Source: Craspedostauros australis (Eukaryota > Bacillariophyta > Bacillariophyceae > Mastogloiales > Achnanthaceae). From it: a stretch of 64,000 nucleotides of DNA. Made by a program: the position numbers and the translations under genes. A model generated the notes under the pieces. That model was not told the DNA's origin, searched no databases, and saw only the letters and a program-made list of their open reading frames with translations. Positions 1 through 10,079 of this stretch are shown here, in pieces. Where the stretch lies: the NCBI GenBank assembly GCA_026770025.1, contig JAMXDE010000014.1, forward strand, positions 372,001 to 436,000, read 5' to 3'. How positions within the stretch are numbered: the stretch's first letter is position 1; each line of letters begins with the position of its first letter.

Positions 1-1336
1 CCGCCTCCTTTCGACTCTCTGCGATGTTCCACCTTCTTCGCCTTCTTGTTGGTCTTTGACACTGAAGTTGACAGATACCAGCGGAATACAGTATCTGCCT
101 TTAGTTATGCCTTATACTACATCATATAATATCATGTGATTCAGCAGAGGAGTAGTCAAAGAGTAGTTGTCGCATAGAACCATCTCTCTACTATCCTACT
201 GCTTGCACACAGAGGAGGAGAAGAAGAACTCACCTCTCGAGCTGGTAAACCTTGAGGTATCACACTCTGGCGAGATGCTAACATATTCGGGACTGCTGTT
301 TCATGTATGCATATCTCGGAGATACGATTGATCTTAGTCCAAGTAGAAGTTGCGGAGAGCAAGATCCTGCCACCTTCGGCGCCAAAGGTCATGTTCCTCG
401 GTCCCTCCGCCTCTGTCTCTCTCGCTCTCTCTGTATGTGTGTCTGTCTCTTGCTTTGGAGAGTTCCAAGCGTCCAGGTGAGAGAATGTTCTTTGCGGATG
501 TGATCCCAGTGTCATTGAAGTCATTCTGTGAAGAAGCAGGTGGACATGTTATGTACGATGCGGTACGGGCACCCGCGGAAAAGGAAACAAGCAAAGCCCA
601 GAGAGTACGAAGGAGAACATGGTAATCGTAGCTTTGCATTTCCAAAGTTCAAGAGCCATTCATGCAAAAGAAGAGATTGGGATTGGAAGCGCCAAAGCGC
701 GGAAGCAGAACATGACATTGACGATCAAGCTCAACAGCTGCGAAGGCAGAACCAACAAAAGCAATTGAGTACTCTCCATTGGGATACCTTTCTCGCGAGA
801 ACGTACTCTATGCATTCTCTGAGGTTCTCGAAGAATGTACGTGATGACCTCAATGGATCATGGAAGTATGGTGGCACGTTCGTGTCGTAAGATTGACCAT
901 GTGCCTGCTCGGATCGTGAAGGGGGCAAGTCTGTTGGCGAGGTGTCTCCCACTTCGCGTAATCTTCGTCTTCAAGGGTCAAAGGCAAGTCACATCCCATC
1001 TCCGGCAAAGCAAGTTCAACCATCACCAAGAGTGGTATGCCCATGATGCAAGTACAATGACCTTTGTTGCAAGTTGAATCTCTCTCGCTCTCTCTGGAGA
1101 GACAACAGAAAAGTGTGGAGCCGAGGTTGGTATGATACTCAGCTCTATTTGTTGCTATCGGCTGCCGCAACGACAACAAAGGGCATCGTTGGAAGGCAGT
1201 AGAATCGTATAGATGGCGAGCTTGCTTTGACTTCCTTGTCTGCCACTGTGCCTGAAGTATGTACATGAACACGTATAGTGCACATGCACATGCACATGCA
1301 CATGCACATCCACTGCACACGCACATGCATGACTGC
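1..1336. other. Left-edge region with no supported gene
   Basis: I find no convincing gene here. Open frames on both strands are short, overlap one another, and begin at non-ATG codons or show no recognisable domain. The right part is the 3' flank of the minus-strand zinc-ribbon gene and holds a CACATG microsatellite near 1281-1308. TC-rich runs lie around 415-450 and 1080-1100. A gene edge running off the left end cannot be excluded for the first 100 bases. Confidence 0.5.
1281..1308. repeat. CACATG hexanucleotide microsatellite
   Basis: Four to five tandem CACATG units lie 30-55 bases past the stop codon of the minus-strand gene that ends at 1337, probably in its 3' UTR. Confidence 0.8.
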
Positions 1337-2545
1337 TTAAAAGTCCATTCCCAGAATATCCAGATCGTCACTGCCGTCGCTGCTCGCATCCTTTGCTGCT
1401 GGTGGTGCTGGTGACGGTGGTGTGGATGGTGTTGGCGAAGTGTTTTTCTTCTTCTTCTTGATCGTCTTGCTCTTCTTCGGCTTGGCAGGTTCCGAATCTG
1501 ATGACGCACTCGCAGCAGCCTCACTTGGCTTCTTCTTTTTCTTCTTCTTCTTCGCTGGTGGTTTGGCAGCAGCATCAGCCACCTGATCGGTGTCCATCTC
1601 ACCATTCTTCTTGGCGTCCGCTTCCTTGACGAAGGCATCAATGTCAGGGTCGGTGGTCTCCAAATCTGCCGCCGCGGTCGTTTCTCGCTCGAGCAGGATC
1701 TGGTTGGCCTTCTCCTCATCTCCGCCGGCCTGCTTCATGATCTTTCGTCTCTCCGAACGCGACACGAAATCCAAGGGCCGCTCGTACTCGAAGTAATCAT
1801 CCATGTCCGCCACATCCTCCACGATACGATCGCGATCCATGATGAAGTTGTCCTTGCCTTTGGCACCGCAGGTGAAGCATCCCAATCCTCCGAGGCCCGT
1901 GCCACCCTCGAAGAAGAACTCCCTGGTCTTGGCGATGAAGAGCGTCGATCCGCATGACTTGCAGGTGAATGCCTTGAGGTCCTTCTCCTGCTCCTTCGAC
2001 GTGATGACGTTGTTCCAGTTGGGCTGACGATCCCACACGGGGATGTTGAAGACGTACCTGGCGCGGTACCATTTGATGCAGAAGCCGACGGCGAACCAGT
2101 AGAACATGGAGCGGGCGCACCACCTGTACTTGTACAGCGAGTACGCTGCGAGGGCCAGATAGGTCTTGGGATTGTGCAGACTCAGGACCCTTTGGATGAC
2201 GCTCTTGGGCGGCGTCTCCTCCTCCTCCGCCTGCGATCCGGATTTGGGAGATCGCTTCAGCACGCTGAGTATTCTCGCAACGATGGAGACCTTGCGGCCT
2301 GAGGAGCCGTCGTCGCCGTTGGGGGCCGAAGAGGCAAGCAGCGCGCAGGCAGCATTCTCGCCTCGCCTTGCGCCGATCTGCAATTCCAACGGCGAATATC
2401 TCGCGGCGGATGATGATGATGCAGGCTGCTGCCTCGACGCGATGATGGGCACGGATGCCGATTGCAGCGATGGCGCGAACGCTGCCGTTCGGTCTGCTGC
2501 CATGACGGCCAGCACGATGGCCGCCCCACCCTTCAGCCGGTACAT
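1337..2545 (-). CDS. Plastid-targeted zinc-ribbon protein of unknown function
   Basis: Single-exon protein of 402 residues. The ATG at 2545 is chosen because it starts a hydrophobic signal peptide ending in TAAFAP, the AF-type cleavage site of diatom plastid import. The frame stays open to 2665, but that extension is RS-rich and would bury the signal, so it is probably 5' UTR. The mature part has a hydrophobic stretch (AYSLYKYRW, then FYWFAVGFCIKWYRARY) that may be one or two membrane segments. Two cysteine pairs follow, CKSCG and CFTCG about 30 residues apart, as in a zinc ribbon. The C-terminal 110 residues are low complexity: an eight-lysine run, a second lysine run, a TPSTPPSPAPP stretch, and an acidic end. 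I do not recognise the family. Membrane-anchored plastid protein is inferred from the targeting signal and hydrophobic stretch. It is divergent from the P4H gene starting at 3240. Confidence 0.8.
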   Translation of the reverse strand: MYRLKGGAAIVLAVMAADRTAAFAPSLQSASVPIIASRQQPASSSSAARYSPLELQIGARRGENAACALLASSAPNGDDGSSGRKVSIVARILSVLKRSPKSGSQAEEEETPPKSVIQRVLSLHNPKTYLALAAYSLYKYRWCARSMFYWFAVGFCIKWYRARYVFNIPVWDRQPNWNNVITSKEQEKDLKAFTCKSCGSTLFIAKTREFFFEGGTGLGGLGCFTCGAKGKDNFIMDRDRIVEDVADMDDYFEYERPLDFVSRSERRKIMKQAGGDEEKANQILLERETTAAADLETTDPDIDAFVKEADAKKNGEMDTDQVADAAAKPPAKKKKKKKKPSEAAASASSDSEPAKPKKSKTIKKKKKNTSPTPSTPPSPAPPAAKDASSDGSDDLDILGMDF

Positions 2546-3239
2546 CTTTTCGGTCCTTCGCTTTTCCGTTTTGCTGGTCTCCCGTTTGCTCCTGGTCCTG
2601 CTTCTGCTCCTGCTCCTGCTCCTGATCTTCCTGGATTGCCACTTCGTTGTGCTTGCTGTAGCCACTCGCTGTCGATGGTGGTGTCAATTGTGATGTTGGT
2701 GGTGATGTTGATGGTGGTGCCAAGTGTGATGTTGATGGTGCGTGAACAAGATACGACGATCCTTCACAGCAAGTGTTGCGTGTGCGTGCGACGCGACATC
2801 TGGTTGAGGTTTTTCAGTGCCAGGTGGAATGAAACAATGTGGTCGTAGTGGTCGATTTCAGTTCACTTTTAGTCATTGCAGTCCTTCGTTTTCGGGAATG
2901 AAATGTGTGTTCAGTCGTGCAAGATGGCACAGAAAACGCAAAACGGTCATGCGAACACAAATTGTGACACACACAACACAACGCAACATGGTAGACCAAC
3001 GTCCAACGCTCCTCACCGAAATTTGGGCGTGACCGATGCCAACCACGTCCCTCCTTCTTGCTCTGCCTCATACTCCGCTCCTCCATCACAAACCAACTCA
3101 CATGGACATCGAACTCCAACGGCCACAGAAGAGACCAACACAATTCGTGCTGTCGTCATAATCGCATCCGGAGCCGCAGTCGGAACCATCAAAGTGCGAA
3201 AGCAGAAGGAGACATTGGAAGGAGACGACAGTGGCCAAG
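2546..3239. promoter_or_regulatory. Divergent promoter region, zinc-ribbon gene and P4H gene 1
   Basis: 694 bases separate the two divergent start codons. On the left is a GCTCCT hexamer tract (about 2588-2630) in the presumed 5' UTR of the minus gene. Next come imperfect GATGTTGATGGTGGTG repeats (about 2690-2745). I cannot point to a definite TATA box or initiator. Confidence 0.45.
2588..2630. repeat. GCTCCT/AGGAGC hexamer tract
   Basis: Imperfect tandem GCTCCT units. Read on the minus strand they would encode the RS-rich stretch upstream of the chosen ATG of the zinc-ribbon gene, so they more likely form a low-complexity 5' UTR. Confidence 0.7.
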
Positions 3240-5094
3240 ATGATGACAGCAATGACTGGCCTGAGGCTAATGACCTTCTTCATGATGAGCAGCGTCTCCT
3301 TCTCGCAGGAGAAGCCAGACTATGGCGTTGATCTGGTGAGTGCGGCAGCAGCAGCCATTTTGGGAAGCCGCAATGCCAGACCCTTTCATCGGTTCCCTTT
3401 CTTCAGTCGATTGACGTCCATTGCGAGTTGTGATCATTCTCTGGCTTCCTCTCCATCGCTCGCAAACTGACTCTTTCTCTGAACCCTGATCCCATCATAT
3501 TATATCATTTCGTTGATGACATTCATCTAACGCAATGTAACCCAACGCAATCCAATGCAACCAATACAATGCAGTCATATCCCATGCACCAGTACGATGC
3601 GTCCACCAACTACGCGTGGCTTCCACACAACGTGGATCCTTCCATTCCAACCCCCGAGAAGTATCAGGGAATGCCGGTCCAGATCCTGGGCGACAAGGAT
3701 GCATTCTACGACAGTCTGATGAAGGGATGCGGAGAGCAGGAGAAGACGACCGAAAAGAGATGCAGACACAACGACGAGAGCCGCGTGGACATGAACTTCC
3801 GACAGCCAAAGAGCATGGTGAATTACACGACGACCGGCTACACCAAGATCAAGGCGCCGGAGAAGGTCTTCAACCTCATCAAGGACTTCTGGGAAGCGAA
3901 CAAGCACGACCAATCGACGGAAAACTGGAGCCCCACGAACACCTACGTTAATCATTGGGATGCGGAGTTCAAGATGGTCAGCATCGAGAACAAGAGGCTC
4001 CAAGGCGGCGGGCCCATCCTCAAGCAGGCCGTATGGAATGCAGCGAGGGACACAATCTCGGAATGGACGGGTCAGCAGTTGGCAGAGTGCAGTCTGTACG
4101 GTGTTCGCGTGTACAAAACTGGCGCCGTCCTCGCGCCGCATGTGGACCGCCTTCCCTTGGTCAGCTCGGCGATCATCAATGTCGATCAGGACGTGGACGA
4201 ACCGTGGCCGCTCGAGGTCATTGGTCACGATGGTAGGGCCACCAACATCACCATGGAACCCGGCGATCTCGTGCTCTACGAATCGCACTCCGTCATCCAC
4301 GGACGTCCGTTCCCACTCAAGGGCAAGTTCATGGCCAATATCTTCGTGCATTTCGAGCCGGTTGGAGCGATCGGGGAGAAGACTTCGACCAAGTCCGACC
4401 TGCCTCCCTACATCATTCCCGGATCCGAAGAGGCGGTCAGTTGGAGAAGGAGGCACCCAAACGGGCATACCGTTGAGAATGAAGCGTTCATGACTGGTAC
4501 GACCGCGGTGCACCAGGCGGCACAGCAAGGTGATGCACAGCTCATGCGCAAGCTGCTTGTCAACGATCCCGACATGCTCCACGCGAAGGACAAGAACGGT
4601 TGGCAACCAATCCATGTAAGTGCTATGCTGTTGTGCTGTCTCATTGATGTCGTGACGCGATGTAATTGGATTGGATTGGATTTGATACGTGCTCCACCCG
4701 ATGCGACTCTGTGTGACTCAATGTGAGCGATGCGCTGTTCGTTTGCAATACCTCTCCAAGCTCTCACCTATTCTAAATTTGCTTGCTGTGCTCTATTCAT
4801 AACATTTCGGCATGAATAATGGCAACACTGACGACGCATGCACACTCGCGTTTGCCTTTCTAATATCTCTACACGCAACAGGAGGCCGCACGCAATGGAC
4901 ACATGGAGACTCTGAAAACTCTGGTTGAGCTCGGTGCCGACGTCAATGCCAGGACGGGCAGGAGCGGAAGGGAGAACGGAGGCAGCCCACTATGGTGGGC
5001 GAGGAAGTTCTTTGGTGAGGACCATGAGGTCTACAAACTGCTCGCAGAGCACGGAGCCAAGGTCATCGCACCAAGACAGACGCCGGAATTGTAA
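3240..5094 (+). CDS. Secretory prolyl 4-hydroxylase with C-terminal ankyrin repeats, paralogue 1
   Basis: Three exons: 3240-3335, 3575-4615 and 4882-5094 (449 residues). Both introns are GT-AG and phase 0. The N-terminus (MMTAMTGLRL, then FFMMSSVSFS) looks like a signal peptide, so the enzyme should enter the ER. Residues about 60-300 are a 2-oxoglutarate/Fe(II) dioxygenase of the P4Hc type: iron ligands H221 and D223 in HVDR, distal H274 in HGRPFPL, and K283 in KFMANIFVH as the expected 2-oxoglutarate-binding lysine. From about residue 340 come two to three ankyrin repeats (TAVHQAAQQGD, GWQPIH, ELGADVNAR). Family knowledge says it hydroxylates prolyl residues in secreted proteins; the substrate here is unknown. 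It is a tandem duplicate of the gene at 6864-9225, yet none of the introns coincide. Start: first ATG of the exon, one codon before a second ATG. Confidence 0.88.
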
Positions 5095-5558
5095 AGCACT
5101 GCTGGTCGCAGATCATGGCGATCAGATTGTGATCGATATCATCATGCAGCCTTCTATGATATGTTGCTAAAATAGAGGAAATTTTCCATCCCATCAAAAC
5201 CAGAGTCGTTGAGGTGCACACCAGAGTAACGGAATGGTTTGTCGCGTACGACCTGCACAGAAATGCACGTCTAAGGGGAACAGCCAGCAGAGAGGCGATC
5301 CAATGTCATACGAGCACACCACACCAGATAGGGCATCTAGCGCACACGTTGTTCGCAATGTGATGGGATGGCGTCGATTCCGCATCACCTCGAGTTCAGT
5401 ACAAGGGATCTGGAGACAAATACGGTTGTCTGTCGGTGGATAAGAGTGTTTCAAAGCGCCATAGGGACGGTAGGCTTCGAGAATTGGAACAAATCATATA
5501 CGGGACGACAACACAACAAGGTTAATATTCTCAGTAGTATTGCATCATCCCACCAAGC
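5095..5558. other. 3' flank of P4H gene 1
   Basis: 464 bases between the P4H stop codon and the tRNA. I see no gene, repeat or other structure I can support. Confidence 0.5.
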
Positions 5559-5640
5559 GACGCAGTGGCCGAGCGGTTAAGGCGATCGACTAGAAATCGA
5601 TTGGGATTTTCCCGCGTAGGTTCGAGTCCTGCCTGCGTCG
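5559..5640 (+). tRNA. tRNA-Ser(AGA)
   Basis: 82-nt class II tRNA. The acceptor stem GACGCAG (5559-5565) pairs with CTGCGTC (5633-5639), and G5640 is the discriminator. The anticodon stem ATCGA/TCGAT (5585-5589, 5597-5601) encloses the loop CTAGAAA with anticodon AGA at 5592-5594. The long variable arm (TGGGATTTTCCCG region) is typical of serine tRNAs. The internal pol III promoter is visible: A box TGGCCGAGCGG at 5566-5576 and B box GGTTCGAGTCC at 5619-5629. No intron. Confidence 0.97.
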
Positions 5641-6863
5641 TACCTTTTGTTTTGCTTGGCGACGAGAGCGTGATTGCAACGAACGACGCTGATGGCAAAC
5701 CTTTTGTCTCGTCTCTCGTCGCTTTTGAATCTGGAGACGATGCTTGCTCTCATCGTGCGTTTGTGTAGTCGTATCTCATGAAGATCTGTTGGAACCACAC
5801 TGTCGCGTTCTCGTAGGATCAGATGGGACGCCGCCTTTTGACACGAACACGATGAGCCCTTTTCCTTTGCATGCCTCTTTAACTGTCATGCGCGGCGCAA
5901 TGCACTGGAACAACAAAGAGATGGACTTCTCTTTGTTTAGCCAACGAAGCCGTGGTCATATGTTGGTCGCAACAATTGGCAGAGTAGCTTGTATTGGAGT
6001 ACTCGGCGAGCTACATCAGTGCACATCATGTGGGGCCGTCTACTCGATATGCTGTAATTAGTGTGTCCGAGAGCGGGGTGTGCGGCAAATACACTAAATA
6101 AAATGCATATACATTTTCCAGGATGCACGTTTGCACACATGCTGAATGGATGAATCCAAGTCCTCACACACGATGGACGACGGATGGTCTTCTTGGGATG
6201 CTCAGGACATGTCTACATACTGCAGGAGCACTCCAAGGTAGCGATCTGACAGCCGTCAACACACTTCAGCGCCCAGTAGATGATCTACGTTACGACCGAC
6301 TTGGTGTCAGACAGCCTCCAAGTCTCAAACGAAGGGTCCAAGAGCACGCGCTGTGATTGTTTTTAGCCACTGTGTGTTATTCGCAGCATCGCTTCACCTG
6401 GTTCACTGTTGCTGCCTTCTGAATTGCTGTAGTCGTATGGTAGAGAGACCGGCATCACACATGTGGACAATTACCGATGAGAGTATTCATCCTCGAACAA
6501 CATCGCCACTAAATTCCGTTCCCTAGCTTCCACAATGGTAGGCACTCACAGAGCGCGAAGAAAGCGATCGTGTTTGGAGGATCTCTGACGAAGGTGAGCG
6601 AGTCACGTGATGGCAGTTGGTCAGGGTTTTTGGTGTCTTTGGTGGAGCTTCGCGATGACTCTCAACGGTAACCAAAGCCGAAACATCGCCTTCTCAACCG
6701 CCAAGAGAGCAGAGACAGAGACACAATACGAATTCGAAACAGCACGACTGCGGCCTCCCTGTTGATCCCATTCGGTTTGTGCCAACTTGGGTCGTTAATC
6801 CAAACAACGGAGCATCCGTCGCAGAGGAACACAAAAGCAAACGCAACGACACTCGCATCCATC
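5641..6863. other. Spacer between tRNA-Ser and P4H gene 2
   Basis: About 1.2 kb with no supported coding region. Open frames of up to 105 codons (for example 5744-6061) lack domains and show no coding-like composition. The last 200 bases are presumably the promoter and 5' UTR of P4H gene 2. Confidence 0.5.
5645..5653 (+). terminator. RNA polymerase III termination T-tract
   Basis: Two TTTT runs separated by one G begin 5 bases past the tRNA-Ser 3' end, as expected for pol III termination. Confidence 0.7.
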
Positions 6864-9225
6864 ATGTTCACCAAGCTCACAGTGAAGAAGGTGGCGCTGG
6901 TGGCCACCATCGCGTTCGTCCCGTCGCTGGTCTCCGGTGGCTTCTTCAGCGACGCCGACGAGGAGGCTCCCAACGTCCCCGTGACCGACAAATCGGGATG
7001 GAGTGACTACGGAGTGGACGTCTCCTTCCCAATCCACCACGCGCACGTGTCCAGCAACTTCGCTTGGCTGGAGCACAACACCGATCCGGATGTGGAGGTG
7101 CCGGAGGAGTACCAGGAAATGCCAATCCAGCCATTGGGTGACCGCAACGAATTCTACAGGGACTTCCTGCAGGGCTGCCGCGAAGCATTCGGCAACAGAG
7201 GAGCACGCTGCGCGCAGACTGAGATCGACCGTATCGAAATGAGTCTCAGGCAGCCGCAGAGCATGGAGGTGTGTACGACTGCTGCTGCAACGAAGGCTGC
7301 TACGAACGATGCTACTACTGATACGTGCTCTGTGATATACTCGTGAGGGTACTGCGCTGCAATACCATACGAAGTTGTCGGTGTTCCATGATGAATTCGA
7401 TGGGATTCATGATGCATCGTTGCACATGGCACATGACACAGGCGGCGTATGGAATCGGACCCAGTGGAATTGAATTGGATCGAACGATATCGCGTCACAA
7501 TGTGTCTTCCTCCTATGCTGTGGTTGCTGTTCGGCATTTGGGTTATCACCATCATTGTATCGACCAAAGACCATCGTTGATGGTTTGATTGTTCGATGGT
7601 TTGATGAATGATCAACGTGTCGATGAAGCGGATCCAAGTGTGTGGAGCAGAATATTCTACTCTATTCTATTCTATTCTATGCGGTGTTGGAACAAGCGAG
7701 GGCTCTTCAAATCTCAGCAAAAGCGTCAAGCTAACCCTCTCTCTCTATCTCGATCAACCTTCTCATCTTCACCTTTGAATTTGGTAACACACCATATTCC
7801 AATGTCTCTCCCCGTTACTTTCTTCCACTTCTCTTTACATCACTTTCGTTCATCCACTGTGATCCACGCGTGTGACATCGCATCATCAAACCCAACACGC
7901 TCGCAGAACTATACCGAGGTTGGCTTCAAGAAGATCCGCGCGCCAGATCATGTTTGGGAGCTCATCCAAGAATTCTGGAAGAAGAACAAGGACAAGAGCA
8001 AGCCAGAGAACTGGGGTGTTGGCAACACATACACCAACAACTGGGAAGCCCCCACAACGTGAGTCCATGCGTACATGGATGCATACTTTGATTGCTACCA
8101 TACAATCCCCGTATTGTCTATGGTACCGTTGCACTTTCCACGCGGCTATGGATGCACAGATATGTATTGCTTGCCTCTTCACATGCCATTCTGCCCGTCG
8201 AGAGATGCACGAAAAACTCACCACAACCAATCCATCATCCATCCATCAATTTCTATCTATTCCAACTCTTTCTACCTATTCTACCAACGATAACGACACC
8301 AATGACACAAAACAGTATGGTCAGCGTGGAGGATAAGTCCCTGCGCGGCGGCGGCCACACCCTCAAGCAGGCCATCTGGACCGCAGCCCGCGATACCATC
8401 GAGGAGTGGACCGGCCAGGAACTCACCCAGTGCTCTCTTTACGGCATCCGCACCTACCACGCCGGCAGTGTGCTGGCCACCCACGTTGATCGTTTGCCAC
8501 TCGTTTCATCCGCGATCATCAACGTGGCACAGGACCTGGACGAGCCGTGGCCGCTGGAGGTGTACGGTCACGACGGTCGGGCGACCAACGTGACAATGGA
8601 GCCGGGCGACATGGTCCTGTACGAATCTCACTCCGTGCTCCACGGACGTCCATTCCCGCTGAAGGGCCGGTATATGGCCAACATCTTCATCCACTTCGAA
8701 CCGACCGGCCATTCCCTGCGCCACGACGCCAAGATGGAGATGCAGAACGTAGATGTCCACGAGAAGTACCGAGACACCCTCAAGCGCGGAGTCGGTGGTC
8801 ACGAAAGCGACCACTCTGGCCTGCCACCGTACGTCGTCCCCGGAACCCCGGAGGAAGATCACTGGCGCAGATCCCACCCCAACGGATACAAATCGAAGCG
8901 CAATTCCTCCGTCACAGGTTCCACCAGCGCTCACAGGGCAGCCCAGGGAGGCGACTTGGAACGCCTCAAGGAGGTGGTGAGCAACAACAAGGGCGTCGTG
9001 AATGCCAGCGACTCCAACGGCTGGACCCCGCTCCACGAGGGTGTTCGCGGAGGCAACGCGGACGTCGTGAAGTTCCTGGTCGAGAACGGAGCCGATGTGA
9101 ACCAACGAACGGGATCCTCCGGTGGCAGCGCTCTCTGGTGGGCCAAGCAGAGCCACAGGCCCGACGACCCGATCATCGAGCTCTTGGAGAGCCTGGGTGC
9201 GTTGGAGATCGGACCTGATCTGTAA
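6864..9225 (+). CDS. Secretory prolyl 4-hydroxylase with C-terminal ankyrin repeats, paralogue 2
   Basis: Three exons: 6864-7268, 7907-8058 and 8316-9225 (488 residues). Introns are GT-AG, phase 0 then phase 2. The junctions restore SMENYTEVGF and APTTMVSVED, which align with the unspliced equivalents in paralogue 1. The N-terminus MFTKLTVKKVALVATIAFVP is a clear signal peptide. The dioxygenase core has HVDR (H242, D244) and distal H295 in HGRPFPL. The residue nine positions on is Arg304 (GRYMANIFIH), where paralogue 1 has lysine. A segment of about 25 residues after the core (near HSLRHDAKME) is absent from paralogue 1. C-terminal ankyrin repeats include GWTPLHEGVRGG and ENGADVNQR. Role inferred: ER hydroxylation of proline in secreted proteins; the arginine may change 2-oxoglutarate binding. 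The ATG is chosen because it opens the signal peptide. Confidence 0.9.
7653..7681. repeat. TTCTA pentanucleotide repeat in intron
   Basis: Tandem TTCTA/TCTAT units lie inside the first intron (638 bases) of P4H gene 2. A similar TCTAT/TCTAC tract occurs near 24605-24635. Confidence 0.7.
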
Positions 9226-10079
9226 GCCGATCCGCAATGCGAGACTCTTGCGGCGCTGTCGGAAGGCCATTGCACACTGCATACTTGAGTGATTTGAGCA
9301 GGTCAGACTGGATTTCTCCATTCGAAGACAATGTTACACAAAGCCATGCATCCCCCAGAGCAAACACTATCTAGATAGAGAGAAAGTAGGAACTTTGGCC
9401 TGTCTACCTACGAGTATCTAACTGTTACATTTCGTCCGCAAGATAGCTGTTGCAATGACCTGATGGCAGTGCGTCGCTGGCGAACGAATGGACTCCTCGT
9501 TGCCTCTAGTTCACATCGAGTCCGGAATGTAGACGAATCCCGGTTTGGTTTCTCGACCGTTCCGATCAATAGTCTGTCATGGTACGAGGGCAGATGCTTT
9601 TGGTGGTCACGAGCAAGAGACATTTCGGAGACGCAAAACAGCCAAGTGTGTGGTGACAGCTGAGTGCCGGAAAGTCTGTCCCTCGACCGTGAGTGATCCA
9701 CAGTTATTCGGCACTTTTTGCGCGTTCTTGTACTTGGCACCATTGTGCCAGTTGACATCGCGGGGAGATTGCCGCAGAAGCGGATCGACCAATCTGCAAC
9801 GAGAGGGTGGCAGCACAGCGAAAAGAGATCCTTTTTGAAGTGCGCGAAAAGTAAAAAGAGCGCACGTGACAACGAGTGCGAGAGTGTGACCAACAGCGAC
9901 AGCAACACCTGTCCCGACAGATACAACAACAACAGCAACAGCAACAACAACAAACAAGGAGGATCCAAACACAAACGATCCCACCATCGGATAGTAGATC
10001 ACAATCAATCAACCATCTGATCGGACCCCACCGCCTCGATCGCGAAAGAAGCAAGACCCGCAGTAGCTCTTCCAAGTGC
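9226..10079. promoter_or_regulatory. Upstream region of the helicase gene
   Basis: 854 bases with no supported gene. A minus-strand open frame here is driven by the CAA/CAG-rich tract at about 9926-9958 and encodes poly-cysteine, which is not credible. The 3' part should hold the helicase promoter and 5' UTR. A TACGAGTA copy lies at 9409. Confidence 0.45.

Noticed and set aside
528-890. 120-codon open frame near the left edge
   Set aside because: Non-ATG start, no domain, and overlapping frames on both strands of similar length.
1281-1308. CRISPR-like spaced repeats
   Set aside because: This and other repeats in the window are simple microsatellites without unique spacers, in a eukaryotic context.
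2546-2665. RS-rich N-terminal extension of the zinc-ribbon protein
   Set aside because: It would hide the signal peptide, and its sequence comes from a hexamer repeat better explained as 5' UTR.
5744-6061. 105-codon frame downstream of tRNA-Ser
   Set aside because: No domain and no coding signal; it lies in the spacer between the tRNA and P4H gene 2.
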